In this document: one piece after another, positions 34,638 to 41,352 of the stretch
Layout: every line of letters begins with the position of its first letter
How positions within the stretch are numbered: the first letter of the stretch is position 1
Notes under the pieces: generated by a model
What the model was told of the DNA's origin: nothing
Seen by the model: the letters and a program-made list of their open reading frames with translations, nothing else
The model's database searches: none
Source of the DNA: an uncultured Acetatifactor sp.
Lineage (GTDB): Bacteria > Bacillota > Clostridia > Lachnospirales > Lachnospiraceae
Assembly (NCBI GenBank): GCA_910589655.1
Contig: CAJUTJ010000131.1
Span: 1-41,535 of the forward strand
Reading direction: 5' to 3'
Length of the DNA: 41,535 nucleotides
Program-made: the position numbers and the translations under genes

Positions 34638-35909
34638 TCACTTCTCCAAGGCCTGTGCAATGTCCGCAATCAAGTCATCCTTATCTTCAATGCCGCAGCT
34701 GATACGTATCAATTCCGCAGGCACTCCCGCTTCCCGCAGCTGCTCGTCATTCATTTGACGATGGGTGGATGAGGCAGGATTTAAGCAACAGGTTCTGGCA
34801 TCCGCCACATGAGTGGCAATGGCCGCCATTTTCAGGCTCTTCATAAAAATGCCCGCCGCTTCCCTTCCGCCTTTTAATCCAAATGATACCACACCGCAGC
34901 TGCCCTCCGGCAGATACTTCTGCGCCAGCGGATAATACTTGTCTCCGGGCAGGCTGCAATAATTCACATAAGCAACCTTGGGATGCTTGGAGAGATACTC
35001 CGCCACCGCCATACCGTTTTCGCAATGCCGCTTCATACGCACATGCAGACTTTCGAGACCCAGATTCAGCAGAAAAGAATTCTGGGGGCTTGGAATGGAG
35101 CCGAGATCACGCATCAGCTGCACGGTGCATTTCGTGATATAAGCCCCCTCTTTCCCGAATTTCTCCGCATAGGTCACTCCGTGATAACTGTCATCGGGGG
35201 TGCACAAGCCGGGAAATTTATCCGCATGTGCCATCCAGTCGAAATGCCCTCTGTCCACAATGGCTCCCCCCAAGGCGGCGGCGTGACCGTCCATATATTT
35301 TGACGTGGAATGGGTCACAATATCCGCTCCCCACTCAAAGGGCCTGCAGTTAACAGGCGTTGCAAACGTATTATCCACAATCAGAGGCACTCCATGGGCA
35401 TGAGCGCACTTTGCAAATTTTTCAATATCCAGAACGGTCAGCGCCGGATTGGCAATGGTCTCGCCAAAGACCAGCTTTGTATTGTCACGAAAAGCCCTGT
35501 GAATCTCCTCTTCGGAAGCATCGGGACTGACAAAGGTGGCCTCCACCCCCATCTTCTTCATGGTAACGGATATCAGATTAAACGTACCGCCATAGATGGT
35601 GCTGGATGCTACAATGTGGTCACCGCAGCCGCAGATATTAAAGATTGCCATAAAATTAGCTGCCTGACCGCTGCTGGTCAGCATTGCAGCAGTGCCTCCC
35701 TCCAGCTGTGCAATTTTCGCCGCCACATAATCATGGGTAGGATTCTGCAGTCTGCTGTAAAAATATCCTGTGGCCTCCAAATCAAACAGTTTTCCCATGT
35801 CTTCGCTGGTATCATATTTAAAGGTCGTGCTCTGGATAATGGGAATCTGTCTGGGCTCCCCGTTTCCCGGCGTATAGCCGCCCTGTACGCATATACTGTT
35901 TATGTTCAT
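34638..35909 (-). CDS. metY: O-acetylhomoserine sulfhydrylase
   Basis: It is a PLP enzyme that makes homocysteine (or cystathionine-type products) from O-acetylhomoserine and sulfide, in methionine synthesis. The 423-residue protein belongs to the Cys/Met-metabolism family. It carries IPIIQSTTFKYDTSEDM, YSRLQNPTHDYVAAKIAQLEGG, SSGQAANFMAIF, VDNTFATPVNCRPFEWGADI and the PLP lysine in HSTSKYMDGH. The ending LIRISCGIEDKDDLIADIAQAL is typical. GGAGG lies seven bases before the ATG. Its leader of about 185 bases is made of hairpin modules rather than a recognisable S-box riboswitch. Confidence 0.95.
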   Translation of the reverse strand: MNINSICVQGGYTPGNGEPRQIPIIQSTTFKYDTSEDMGKLFDLEATGYFYSRLQNPTHDYVAAKIAQLEGGTAAMLTSSGQAANFMAIFNICGCGDHIVASSTIYGGTFNLISVTMKKMGVEATFVSPDASEEEIHRAFRDNTKLVFGETIANPALTVLDIEKFAKCAHAHGVPLIVDNTFATPVNCRPFEWGADIVTHSTSKYMDGHAAALGGAIVDRGHFDWMAHADKFPGLCTPDDSYHGVTYAEKFGKEGAYITKCTVQLMRDLGSIPSPQNSFLLNLGLESLHVRMKRHCENGMAVAEYLSKHPKVAYVNYCSLPGDKYYPLAQKYLPEGSCGVVSFGLKGGREAAGIFMKSLKMAAIATHVADARTCCLNPASSTHRQMNDEQLREAGVPAELIRISCGIEDKDDLIADIAQALEK

Positions 35910-35923
35910 TTTTATACCTCCTA

Positions 35924-36097
35924 GTGCGCTTCATAAGAGAGTGTGTCACCCCCTCTTTGCACATGCCAATCAATATTTGAAAGTTTACTTTCAAACTTGT
36001 ACCTGTCTGCACGCTGCGACATTCTTTGATCAATGGCTGAATACGCATTTTTATTCAACCCTCCTGTCATGCCGCCAGCAACGGCACAAACTTATCT
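35924..36097 (-). repeat. Double hairpin leader module in front of metY
   Basis: On the minus strand the order is GTTTGTGCCG/CGGCAT hairpin, AGGAGGG, TTGAATAAAAATGCGTATTCA hairpin, CATTGATC linker and a GTCGCAGCGTGCAGAC stem. A second set follows: TTTGAAAG/CTTTCAAA hairpin, ATATTGATTGG linker, outer GTGC/GCGCAC stem enclosing AAGAG.GGGTG/CAC.CTCTT, then AGGAGGTATAAAAATG at the metY start. It is effectively two modules in tandem between promoter and gene. Confidence 0.85.
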
Positions 36098-36100
36098 TTC

Positions 36101-36129
36101 AGTATACACATTCAGACCGGGAAATTCAA
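36101..36129 (-). promoter_or_regulatory. Sigma-A promoter of metY
   Basis: On the minus strand TTGAAT and TATACT are separated by 17 bases. Transcription from here would produce a leader of about 185 bases comprising the whole hairpin module block. Confidence 0.65.
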
Positions 36130-36166
36130 CAGTTTCTCTTCCTTCCGGGAAAAAATGTCTCGCAAA

Positions 36167-36300
36167 GTTACTGTTCACACCCACGCCACCGCGAGGCGTT
36201 TTCACGCGTTTTTTGCGTGACAAACCCGAGGACAACCTGCGCGAAACCGCTGTTTTGCGGTTTCTGTGCATGTGTTACTGGTCACGGAGCGAACAGTAAC
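36167..36300 (-). mobile_element. 134-bp MITE-like element inserted inside another repeat
   Basis: The termini GTTACTGTTC and GAACAGTAAC are perfect 10-bp inverted repeats. CTCGCAAA is duplicated at 36159-36166 and 36301-36308. Removing the element and one duplicate rebuilds a hairpin repeat that stands uninterrupted at 37973-38021. Length and sequence match the copy at 14557 in reverse orientation. No coding capacity. Confidence 0.93.
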
Positions 36301-36341
36301 CTCGCAAAATCGCATAGAGACGCGATTTTGACTTCGCGGGA
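36301..36341. repeat. Right part of the hairpin repeat split by the MITE
   Basis: CTCGCAAAATCGCAT followed by GCGATTTTGACTTCGCGGGA matches 37982-38022 with one base difference. The left remnant ATGTCTCGCAAA is at 36155-36166. The AAAATCGC/GCGATTTT stem is complete on this side. Confidence 0.85.
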
Positions 36342-36785
36342 GGGGCTGTCTGAACTGTTACACCGTTCGTTACCGTTCACTCGTTGCCGCCGCAAGGTAT
36401 TTTCACGCTGTTTCGGGGCGGCAGACATACATCGGAACCGCACCTGCCCCTTGTACAGCATTGCATTCATAATTGAGTAATATGCGCCTATTCCTTCAAA
36501 ATTGATGCAACGCTGTACTCGTACATCCGGCCGGATATATGAATTCTCGGGAAAGTAAAGTGAAAGACGGAAATCCTACAAAAGTTAAGGTGATTTATCA
36601 CAGGTAAACAGACAGCCCGCGGCATGTCCTCGCAGGCTGAGCCTTAAAATCATTTCTTCAACACAATCGGACAGGAATCCACCAGAGGGATTCCTGTCCG
36701 ATGCATAGTCTCTTATATGGGAGTATTCGAAGGCCGCAATCATGGCTCCCGAGAGGTTTTGCGGTCTCCGGACATGTTCTCTCTT
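36342..36785. other. Intergenic region with repeats and strong hairpins, no gene
   Basis: Near the left, 36346-36361 holds CTGTCTGAACTGTTAC, found inverted at 37903-37918. Two hairpins follow the aldolase gene on the minus strand: AGGCCGCAA/TTGCGGTCT (36731-36767), then a perfect 15-bp stem ATCGGACAGGAATCC (36666-36702) with a seven-base loop. A CAGCC/GGCTG hairpin lies at about 36613-36639. The first two probably terminate or stabilise the aldolase transcript, although T runs after them are weak. Confidence 0.6.
36666..36702 (-). terminator. Strong hairpin downstream of the aldolase gene
   Basis: Arms ATCGGACAGGAATCC and GGATTCCTGTCCGAT pair perfectly around a seven-base loop. On the minus strand only TTGTGTTG follows, so it may be an inefficient terminator or a 3' stability structure rather than a classical rho-independent terminator. 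Confidence 0.5.
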
Positions 36786-37766
36786 TCAATCTCCGTCCTG
36801 AACCACTACTTCTCTGTAAAATTCAGTGTAATCCGTTCTCTTTTCCTTAGTGAACCGGATGGCAGTTCTGGGATGCTGGTTTAAAAGGCCGGTTACCAGA
36901 TATTGCAGGTCATATCCCCATACCACACCGTCTGACCTTAGCTGATTCATATATTTATCAATGAATTGAATCACAGGATATACATTATACTTAGGATTCC
37001 TCAAAAAGCCCAGCAGAAGCTCCATAGCACAATTTCCGGCGCCCCGCCCCATAGAGGAATAGGTTGCATCCAGCCAGTCCACTCCGTCTCCCACTGCTTC
37101 AATGGTATTGGCAAAAGCAAGCTGCTGGTTATTGTGCGCATGGATACCTACTTTCTTACCGTATTTCACGGCAATATTTACATAGAGATCCGCCAGACGC
37201 GCCACCTGCTCAGGATACATAGCTCCATAGCTGTCAACGATATACAGTACATCCACAGGTGTCTGCGCCAAAATTTCCAGCGCAGCCCTCAGCTCACCCT
37301 CCTGAGAGTTGGAGATTGCCATAATATTACAGCTGACCTCATATCCCTTCTTTGCCGCATCCTCAATCATCTGCACTGCAGAGGGTATGGCATTCAGATA
37401 AGTAGCTACCCGGATCAGGTCGATAGGACTGTCTGCCCGATCAATAATATCCGTCTTATAATCACATCTTCCCACATCTGCCATAACGGCAATCTTTAAG
37501 TCGGTGGCATTGTCCCCTACAACCGCCCTGATATCTTCGTCATTGCAGAACTTCCATTTTCCGAACTTATTTACGTCAAACATTTCCTTGGACGATTTAT
37601 AACCGAATTCCATATAGTCCACACCTGCCCGCAGATTTGCCAGATACAGCGCTTTTACAAACTCGTCGGTAAAATAGAAATCATTCACCAGCCCGCCGTC
37701 ACGCAAAGTAGCGTCCACCACTCTCACATCGGGACGGTACGCAATTAAATTTGATATTTCTTTCAT
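36786..37766 (-). CDS. DRE-TIM aldolase (HMGL-like) family protein
   Basis: The 326-residue protein has the metal-binding RVVDATLRDGG motif at the N-terminus, GIHAHNNQQLAFANTIEA in the middle and DATYSSMGRGAGNCAMELLL. These are the signatures of the HMG-CoA lyase/4-hydroxy-2-oxovalerate aldolase superfamily. The catalytic domain occupies almost the whole protein. There is no acetaldehyde dehydrogenase partner and no communication domain, so it is probably not a classical MhpE. In related bacteria such genes appear beside polysaccharide or acetyl-group metabolism, but the substrate is not evident here. It is transcribed alone from a clear promoter. Confidence 0.85.
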   Translation of the reverse strand: MKEISNLIAYRPDVRVVDATLRDGGLVNDFYFTDEFVKALYLANLRAGVDYMEFGYKSSKEMFDVNKFGKWKFCNDEDIRAVVGDNATDLKIAVMADVGRCDYKTDIIDRADSPIDLIRVATYLNAIPSAVQMIEDAAKKGYEVSCNIMAISNSQEGELRAALEILAQTPVDVLYIVDSYGAMYPEQVARLADLYVNIAVKYGKKVGIHAHNNQQLAFANTIEAVGDGVDWLDATYSSMGRGAGNCAMELLLGFLRNPKYNVYPVIQFIDKYMNQLRSDGVVWGYDLQYLVTGLLNQHPRTAIRFTKEKRTDYTEFYREVVVQDGD

Positions 37767-37834
37767 AATTCTCCTCTTTTCTCCTCTTGCACTTCATTTA
37801 CGGCTCGTAGGCCTGTTCAACACACTACCTCATG

Positions 37835-37863
37835 ATTTTAGCAGTTTAAAGTGTAAAAGTCAA
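37835..37863 (-). promoter_or_regulatory. Sigma-A promoter of the aldolase gene
   Basis: On the minus strand TTGACT and TAAAAT are separated by exactly 17 bases, about 70 bases upstream of the ATG. Both boxes match the consensus at five of six positions. Confidence 0.78.
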
Positions 37864-37972
37864 TATAGCAGACAAAAATGCTATAAAAACACTAACATTT
37901 TTGTAACAGTTCAGACAGGTCACTGAACCGTTACAAGATGCACACAAAACGCGGAAAAAATGCTTTTTGGCG

Positions 37973-38022
37973 CCCGCATGTCTCGCAAAATCGCATAAAG
38001 ACGCGATTTTGACTTCGCGGGA
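37973..38022. repeat. Uninterrupted hairpin repeat (empty site of the MITE)
   Basis: CCCGC/GCGGG forms the outer stem and AAAATCGC/GCGATTTT the inner stem. The sequence ATGTCTCGCAAAATCGCAT is continuous here, whereas the second copy is split after CTCGCAAA by the element at 36167. It lies about 20 bases upstream of a possible small plus-strand ORF. Confidence 0.85.
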
Positions 38023-38042
38023 ATTTACATTATGAGGTGATT

Positions 38043-38126
38043 ATGTTAAGCGAAGGACAAAAGCATAAAATCAGACACAACATCAAACGGTTGGCCGGCA
38101 CTGTCAAATGGGGGTTATTTTCTTAA
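38043..38126 (+). CDS. Possible 27-residue basic small protein
   Basis: ATG at 38043 is preceded by GAGGTGAT with good spacing and starts a 27-codon frame rich in Lys, Arg and His (LSEGQKHKIRHNIK then RLAGTVKWGLFS). It ends TAA at 38126. A plus-strand rho-independent terminator follows 50 bases later, and a hairpin repeat stands just before it. A TGCTATAAA extended -10-like sequence lies upstream at about 37879-37887 without a good -35. It could be a real small protein, a leader peptide or a remnant of a larger gene. The ribosome site and terminator are the only evidence. Confidence 0.3.
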   Translation: MLSEGQKHKIRHNIKRLAGTVKWGLFS

Positions 38127-38174
38127 AATATTAATTGGATTATATAAACTATCCAACGTTCAATCTACTGACAA

Positions 38175-38216
38175 AATCCCTACGCAACTCTTATACAAGC
38201 TGCGTAAGGATTTTTA
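38175..38216 (+). terminator. Rho-independent terminator on the plus strand
   Basis: AATCC.TACGCA pairs with TGCGTA.GGATT, with an inner CTT/AAG, followed by TTTTATTT. It indicates a short plus-strand transcript ending here, most simply one covering the possible small ORF at 38043. From 38217 to 38319 nothing else was recognised. Confidence 0.8.
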
Positions 38217-38319
38217 TTTAGAGCGTATTTATAAATATTATCATATACACCGGTTAATACGTTCTTTAATAACCCATAAAGATCTCCTTGCCGGCAAACC
38301 TTACCGATACTTTTCCAAA

Positions 38320-38688
38320 CCTCCAGTCATGCCGACACAGTCGGCACAAACACCAATAAATCGGTGCAAGTCTGGAAGAACGCTGTTCTTGCGTTCTTAA
38401 AGGAATGGCAAAGCCATTCCTTGGGAATGACTTAGATTTTCTTAGATTAGGTACAAAGAGGGGGTGTTTACACCCCCTCTTTCCAACCTTAGAAAATCTT
38501 CATTCCGTTCACACTTCCAGACATGCCGACGCAGTCGGCACAAACAATCAATGAATCGGTGCAAGTCCGTAAGAATCGCGCCAGCGATTCTTCTAACTGC
38601 TTTAGCAGTTTGTGAAAAAGCTCTGCTCCGCAGAGCGTGAAATCACTTAGCGAGGTCCTTTCGAGCTTAGTGATTTCCTTCACACTTT
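38320..38688 (-). repeat. Large tandem cluster of hairpin modules after the DUF4190 gene
   Basis: On the minus strand, directly after the DUF4190-protein stop, the stems follow one another. The first are AAATCACT/AGTGATTT, GCTCTGC/GCAGAGC, AACTGC/GCAGTT, AGAATCGC/GCGATTCT, linker CGATTCATTGATTGTTTGTG and GCCGAC/GTCGGC. A second set has AGATTTTCT/AGAAAATCT enclosing AAAGAGGGGGTGT/ACACCCCCTCTTT. It continues with AAGGAATGG/CCATTCCTT, AAGAACGC/GCGTTCTT, the linker CCGATTTATTGGTGTTTGTG and GCCGAC/GTCGGC, ending CATGACTGGAGG. The first half is nearly identical to 1-160. The 64-codon frame across it is a by-product. Confidence 0.88.
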
Positions 38689-39066
38689 TCAGCCCCCAAC
38701 AGCAAGGGTTCGAAGCAACTGTAATATATATATGATACCAAAAAAAACACTTAAGATCAGGCCTATTGCAGAAAATATGAGTCCGGCAATGGATATTGCC
38801 GTATGCTGTTTGGTCTTTACTACGTTAATAATTCCAAGTATAAGCCCAGTTACGCATAATATAATGGAAATATAAGGCAAACAGAAAAATACACATCCCA
38901 AAATTCCCAGAACCAATGCCGTAGCTATCTTACCGTCCTTTTTATGTTCCAGCTCATTAATTACCACCGGTCCTTGGGGTATGTTCTGTTGTTGTGTCCA
39001 ATCCTGCTGTGTATTGTTTGAATCACCGTTACCGCCATTCCCGTTTTGATCATCGGTATTATACAT
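38689..39066 (-). CDS. DUF4190-type small membrane protein
   Basis: The 125-residue protein has a polar, Asn/Gln-rich N-terminus (about 45 residues) and two to three hydrophobic segments (IATALVLGILGCVFFCLPYI, then SIILCVTGLILGIINVV and SIAGLIFSAIGLILSVFFGI). The Gly-rich GLILGIINVVK and the general layout fit DUF4190. I prefer the ATG at 39066 (MYNTDD), with GGAGGG four bases upstream; MEGN at 39078 is the alternative. It lies 105 bases downstream of another small membrane-protein gene and may share its transcript. Function unknown. Confidence 0.72.
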   Translation of the reverse strand: MYNTDDQNGNGGNGDSNNTQQDWTQQQNIPQGPVVINELEHKKDGKIATALVLGILGCVFFCLPYISIILCVTGLILGIINVVKTKQHTAISIAGLIFSAIGLILSVFFGIIYILQLLRTLAVGG

Positions 39067-39171
39067 ATTGCCCTCCATTTTCCCACCGCCTTTTGCGCAT
39101 AACAACACAAGCCAGCAATTAAAAATCTCCTATCTCCTGACCAATTTTCTCCCTATCCTATGTATTGAATA

Positions 39172-39657
39172 TTAGTATTGGTACAATGGCAGAAGAAACA
39201 TGCTCACAGCAAATCCCAATGCCAACTGGCCGACTAACCCAATTACAAAAGCAATCACCACAGGAACCATGGATTTCTTCTTCAGATACAGATTAAAATA
39301 CAATGTTGCCAGCAAAGCACCTATGGCAGCGCCAATAAAACTGTTCAGCAAAAATCCTAAAATTGTACTGACCGCCCCAAAAACAGTAACTACTACAGGT
39401 ATATTTCCTACAGGCTCATACGTCTTGCCGCTTCCCAAAAACTTTCCGTCAACCGCCAGATCTACTTTATTGCCGATCACTACAAGACAGCAGGTCACAT
39501 CACCAAAGTGAATGGTATACTCGATCAAATTTACAAACCAGTTGGCGCTTTTCAGCTTATATGTCTCACCGTCAACAATAAGCTTTTTGGGCTTGTACTC
39601 CACATGGTGCTCCACTCCTTCTGCATTAACCACCCACTTAGCACTATATTTTGCCAT
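39172..39657 (-). CDS. Hypothetical small membrane protein
   Basis: The 161-residue protein has a soluble N-terminal half of short beta strands (KWVVNAEGVEHHVEYKPKKL, then HFGDVTCCLVVIGNKVDLAV and DGKFLGSGKTYEP). Two to three membrane segments make the C-terminal half (VVVTVFGAVSTILGFLLNSF, AAIGALLATLYFNLYL and VVIAFVIGLVGQLALGFAVS). I do not recognise a family. GGAGG stands about nine bases before the ATG. It has its own promoter at 39694-39722 and is followed by the DUF4190 gene. Confidence 0.7.
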   Translation of the reverse strand: MAKYSAKWVVNAEGVEHHVEYKPKKLIVDGETYKLKSANWFVNLIEYTIHFGDVTCCLVVIGNKVDLAVDGKFLGSGKTYEPVGNIPVVVTVFGAVSTILGFLLNSFIGAAIGALLATLYFNLYLKKKSMVPVVIAFVIGLVGQLALGFAVSMFLLPLYQY

Positions 39658-39693
39658 TTTTACAACAACCTCCTCATAAATAATTTATAAAAT

Positions 39694-39722
39694 ATTATCA
39701 CATGTCCTTGCCCAAAATGCAA
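39694..39722 (-). promoter_or_regulatory. Promoter of the small membrane-protein gene
   Basis: On the minus strand TTGCAT and GATAAT are separated by 17 bases, and TGT precedes GATAAT, making an extended -10. It lies 40 bases upstream of the ATG. Confidence 0.6.
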
Positions 39723-39740
39723 GTTTTTCTCTGAAAAATA

Positions 39741-39866
39741 ATGCACAGAAACCGCAAAACAGCGATTTCACGCACATCTGTCCAAATGATTATTCTAATC
39801 GCTTTGTTTTGATCACGTAAAAAGCGCGTGACAACGCCTCACGATGGCATAGGTGTGGAAAGTAAT
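39741..39866 (+). mobile_element. Decayed copy of the GTTACTG-type element
   Basis: ATGCACAGAAACCGCAAAAC, GATTATTCTAATCGC and CACGTAAAAAGCGCGTGA match the interior of the 12038 element. The right end GTGGAAAGTAAT resembles the 14557 right terminus. The left terminus is missing and no target duplication remains. It ends within a few bases of the stop codon of the repeat-protein gene. Confidence 0.75.
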
Positions 39867-39867
39867 C

Positions 39868-40182
39868 TTAATCTTCGAAATGATTCACTCCGCCAAAAAA
39901 ACCTGAGGAACTGTGTCCCTTTTTGTGACCGTTTTTATCATAGTGATTTATCCCGCCAAAAAAGCCTGTGGAACTATGCCCTACCTTTTTCCCGCTGGCA
40001 TCATAATGATTTACCCCGCCGAAAAAACCTTTGGAGCTATGCCCTACTTTTTTCCCGTTGGCATCATAATTATTCATGCCTCCGAAAAATCCCGGTCTGC
40101 TTTCCCCTACCTTTTTCCCGTTTTCATCATAATGATTAATAGTACCAAATAATCCCTTTCTGCTGTATCCCTTTTTCTTCAT
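39868..40182 (-). CDS. Short protein of five 21-residue repeats
   Basis: The 104-residue protein is almost entirely repeats of the type GFFGGVNHYDANGKKVGHSS, five in number; the first (GLFGTINHYDENGKKVGESR) and last (GFFGGVNHFED) are variants. It is rich in Gly, His, Lys and aromatic residues, with no signal peptide or membrane segment. I start at MKKKGY (40182), with AAAGGGG ten bases upstream. The repeats resemble short WG- or YD-type beta-hairpin units, but no family was recognised. It stands with two small membrane-protein genes in an island bounded by repeats. Confidence 0.7.
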   Translation of the reverse strand: MKKKGYSRKGLFGTINHYDENGKKVGESRPGFFGGMNNYDANGKKVGHSSKGFFGGVNHYDASGKKVGHSSTGFFGGINHYDKNGHKKGHSSSGFFGGVNHFED

Positions 40183-40252
40183 AAGTAAGGCCCCTTTACC
40201 GATTTGTTTTCTACACGCTTCCCGCTTTCCACAGATTTGTTCCCGGCTCAAG

Positions 40253-40404
40253 GCGTGTTTGAACGATTAATTCTCCGGTTTGCACGCTCCACTTCACAGA
40301 CTGCTGCGACTCAATTTAGGGGCGCAGCTCCACTACGCCTGTTAATTGGAAACTTGTCTCCTGCAAAGTGTGGCACATACCGCGGAAAGCATATTCAAAC
40401 ACGC
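40253..40404. repeat. Inverted-repeat-bounded region (152 bp)
   Basis: GCGTGTTTGAA at 40253-40263 is perfectly inverted at 40394-40404. Inside, GCTGCG/CGCAGC forms a hairpin and GCTCCACT occurs twice. The outer sequence GAACGATTAA is near-inverted as TTAACGGTTC close to 40418. No coding potential. It may be another small palindromic element; no target duplication was recognised. The rest of the gap to the SDR gene shows nothing else. Confidence 0.55.
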
Positions 40405-40471
40405 TCTTACAGCCACTGTTAACGGTTCAATGTATCAAGAAATACGGCGCCGCCGCAAAAACATTTTTGCA

Positions 40472-41272
40472 CTACGGCCTCTGCCCCATACCGCCTTCCA
40501 GAGTCAGAGTTTCTCCGGACATATACTTGAAATCCGGAGAAGCGAGCTGCACACAGACTCTGCCGATCTCCAGTTCGGAGTCTCCGTAATGGCCCATGGG
40601 GGGCATCTTAACATTCTGCTTAAATGCTTCCGGATATGCCTCCTCAAACTGCTCCAATTGTGCGGTCCAGGCTAAAGGACAGACAATGTTCACATTAATT
40701 CCGTCAGGGCCCCACTCGGTAGCCGCCACACGGGTAAGTCCGCGGATACCTTCCTTGGCCGCAGCATATGCGCACTGTCCGAAATTGCCAAACAGACCCG
40801 CGCCGGAAGCAAAATTGATCACGGACCCCTTACTTTCTTTCAGATAAGGATAACATGCCTTCATATAACAAAACGCCGCATACAGTCCGGAATACATCGC
40901 CAAGTCAAACTGCTCCATGGTATGGTCCGCCAGCGTAACACCGGAAGCGGATGCTTGCGCATTGTTGATCAGAACCTGAATCCCGCCGAACTCTTCCACG
41001 GCTTGCTTTACCACACTCTCCGCCACGGCAATATTATCAGCTCCGGCATTAATATCCGCCTGAACCGTAAGCACCTTTATCCCGTACTTTGCTTCCAGCT
41101 CCTCCTTCGCGTCCGTAAGCTTCTTCACATTGCGCCCGGTGATAACCAGATTGGCACCCTCCTTGGCATATGCGGTGGCAATACCGTAGCCGATAGAGCC
41201 GCAGCGGCCGTCCTTTAGAACCGCACGCCCCGCACCTGTGATAATAGCTGTCTTACCTGTTAAAAATCCCAT
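40472..41272 (-). CDS. Short-chain dehydrogenase/reductase
   Basis: The 266-residue protein is a classical SDR by its NNA motif (VLINNAQAS), catalytic Ser (VINFASGAG), YxxxK (YAAAKEG) and the C-terminal FKYMSGETLTLEGGMG. The Rossmann glycine loop is unusual. TGAGRAVLKDGRCGSIGYGIA carries about eight extra residues between the first glycines and GSIGYGIA, where most SDRs read TGxxxGIG. It would oxidise or reduce an alcohol/ketone with NAD(P); the substrate is unknown. The ATG at 41272 has GGAGG about eight bases upstream. It is preceded by a clear promoter. Confidence 0.9.
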   Translation of the reverse strand: MGFLTGKTAIITGAGRAVLKDGRCGSIGYGIATAYAKEGANLVITGRNVKKLTDAKEELEAKYGIKVLTVQADINAGADNIAVAESVVKQAVEEFGGIQVLINNAQASASGVTLADHTMEQFDLAMYSGLYAAFCYMKACYPYLKESKGSVINFASGAGLFGNFGQCAYAAAKEGIRGLTRVAATEWGPDGINVNIVCPLAWTAQLEQFEEAYPEAFKQNVKMPPMGHYGDSELEIGRVCVQLASPDFKYMSGETLTLEGGMGQRP

Positions 41273-41322
41273 AAAATACCTCCGTTCCTGCTTTAAAAGC
41301 AATTGTTCTACCTACTGTTTCC

Positions 41323-41352
41323 ATTATAGAAGATCCTATGTATTTAAGACAA
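41323..41352 (-). promoter_or_regulatory. Sigma-A promoter of the SDR gene
   Basis: On the minus strand TTGTCT and a perfect TATAAT are separated by 18 bases, about 50 bases upstream of the ATG. The remaining bases to the window end show no further feature. Confidence 0.72.

Noticed and set aside
35818..36048. 76-codon frame starting in the metY leader with a GGAGG-like site
   Set aside because: It runs through the hairpin modules and into metY out of frame. A short leader peptide is possible but unsupported, as the same start in the MBL leader is followed by a different sequence.
35910..36097. SAM (S-box) riboswitch before metY
   Set aside because: The conserved S-box core was not found by eye; the leader is explained by the repeated hairpin modules.
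38489..38683. 64-codon minus-strand frame next to the DUF4190 gene
   Set aside because: It is a translation of the multi-hairpin repeat, which also occurs at 1-160 with different coding content.
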